From Proteobacteria bacterium UBA6920 (GTDB lineage Bacteria; Pseudomonadota; Gammaproteobacteria; SG8-11), in assembly GCA_002448875.1 (NCBI GenBank), contig DKAS01000075.1, positions 2,639-8,711 on the forward strand: a stretch of 6,073 nt of DNA, in the 5' to 3' direction. The stretch's first letter is position 1. Every line of letters begins with the position of its first letter. Both the position numbers and the translations under genes were made by a program. The notes beneath the pieces were generated by a model. That model was not told the DNA's origin. It searched no databases and was given only the letters and a program-made list of their open reading frames with translations. Below are positions 5,633 through 6,073 of this stretch, one piece after another.

Positions 5633-6073
5633 ATGAGCAGTAAATTCCGTCCCGTCCCGCCCCTGCCGGTGTATTCGGTGCCATCGACGCGAGCCATTAC
5701 GGCAGCGCAGCCCGCATTGACCCCCATGGCCCGCGCTCGCCTGATCAAGCGCATCAAGGCGCTGCTGCTGCGGGAAAACGCCGTGCTCGTGGCCCATTAC
5801 TATACCGATCACGAACTGCAGATGCTGGCGGAGGAAACCGGCGGCTACGTCTCCGATTCCCTGGACATGGCCCGCTTCGGCCACGAACATCCGGCCACCA
5901 CCCTGGTGGTGGCCGGCGTGCGTTTCATGGGCGAAACGGCCAAGATTCTCAACCCCGAAAAACGCGTGCTGATGCCCACCCTGGAAGCGGACTGTTCCCT
6001 GGACCAGGGCTGTCCCGCCGACGAGTTCACCCGCTTCTGCGACGCGCATCCGGACCGCACCGTGGTGGTCTAT
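5633..6073 (+). CDS. nadA: Quinolinate synthase NadA, N-terminal 147 residues (3' end beyond window)
   Basis: NadA condenses iminoaspartate (from NadB) with dihydroxyacetone phosphate to give quinolinate, the precursor of the NAD ring, using a [4Fe-4S] cluster in the cytoplasm. The visible part matches the family closely: VLVAHYYTD (51-59), [19 protein letters not shown] (65-83), [15 protein letters not shown] (92-106), [16 protein letters not shown] (113-128) and [13 protein letters not shown] (135-147). Cys121 corresponds to the first cluster ligand (Cys113 in E. coli NadA). The other two ligands and the second and third repeats of the three-fold fold lie beyond the right edge; family members are about 350 residues. 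The first 35 residues are Pro/Ala-rich and not conserved. The gene begins 78 bp after the lipoprotein gene on the same strand, so read-through transcription is possible. The frame is open to the last base, with no sign of damage. Confidence 0.96.
   Translation, partial: MSSKFRPVPPLPVYSVPSTRAITAAQPALTPMARARLIKRIKALLLRENAVLVAHYYTDHELQMLAEETGGYVSDSLDMARFGHEHPATTLVVAGVRFMGETAKILNPEKRVLMPTLEADCSLDQGCPADEFTRFCDAHPDRTVVVY

Noticed and set aside
1..6073. Search for CRISPR arrays, tRNA or rRNA genes, retron- or toxin-antitoxin-like units and full insertion sequences.
   Set aside because: No regularly spaced identical DNA repeats with unique spacers, no cloverleaf-like segment and no transposase or toxin motifs were seen on either strand.

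Overview
The window looks like ordinary chromosome of a gammaproteobacterium of moderately high GC content. The basis is a TtcA-type tRNA thiolase, an MltB-type lytic transglycosylase and a NadA quinolinate synthase, all closely resembling gammaproteobacterial versions. The genus cannot be fixed from this sequence alone. No tRNA, rRNA, CRISPR array, intact insertion sequence or phage gene is visible.

Layout. (1) Bases 1-2127, minus strand: the first 709 codons of a large secreted, probably lipid-anchored protein. It has one N-terminal beta-sandwich-like domain followed by about a dozen ELWxxDGT-type repeats, and it runs off the left edge. (2) Bases 2128-2548: a 421-bp stretch without a gene. 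It holds a probable Rho-independent terminator for the gene to its right, a weak promoter candidate for the gene to its left, and one arm of a 21-bp inverted repeat. The other arm lies in the last codons of the neighbouring gene, so the pair delimits an exactly 300-bp segment. (3) Bases 2549-3616, minus strand: a periplasmic MltB-family (GH103) lytic murein transglycosylase. (4) Bases 3617-3721: a 105-bp divergent intergenic region. (5) Bases 3722-6073, plus strand: ttcA, then an unrecognised lipoprotein with an Ala/Pro/Ser-rich tether and a 12-cysteine domain, then the first 147 codons of nadA. The gaps are 48 and 78 bp, so the three may be co-transcribed, although a separate promoter in either gap is possible.

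How the genes relate. TtcA (2-thiocytidine at tRNA position 32) and NadA (quinolinate for NAD synthesis) are both cytoplasmic [4Fe-4S] enzymes. The lipoprotein between them and the transglycosylase are envelope proteins. No single pathway joins all of them. I see no clear new multi-gene system. The points most worth a second look are the cysteine-rich lipoprotein, the ELWxxDGT repeat protein, and the 300-bp segment bounded by inverted repeats at the end of the transglycosylase gene.
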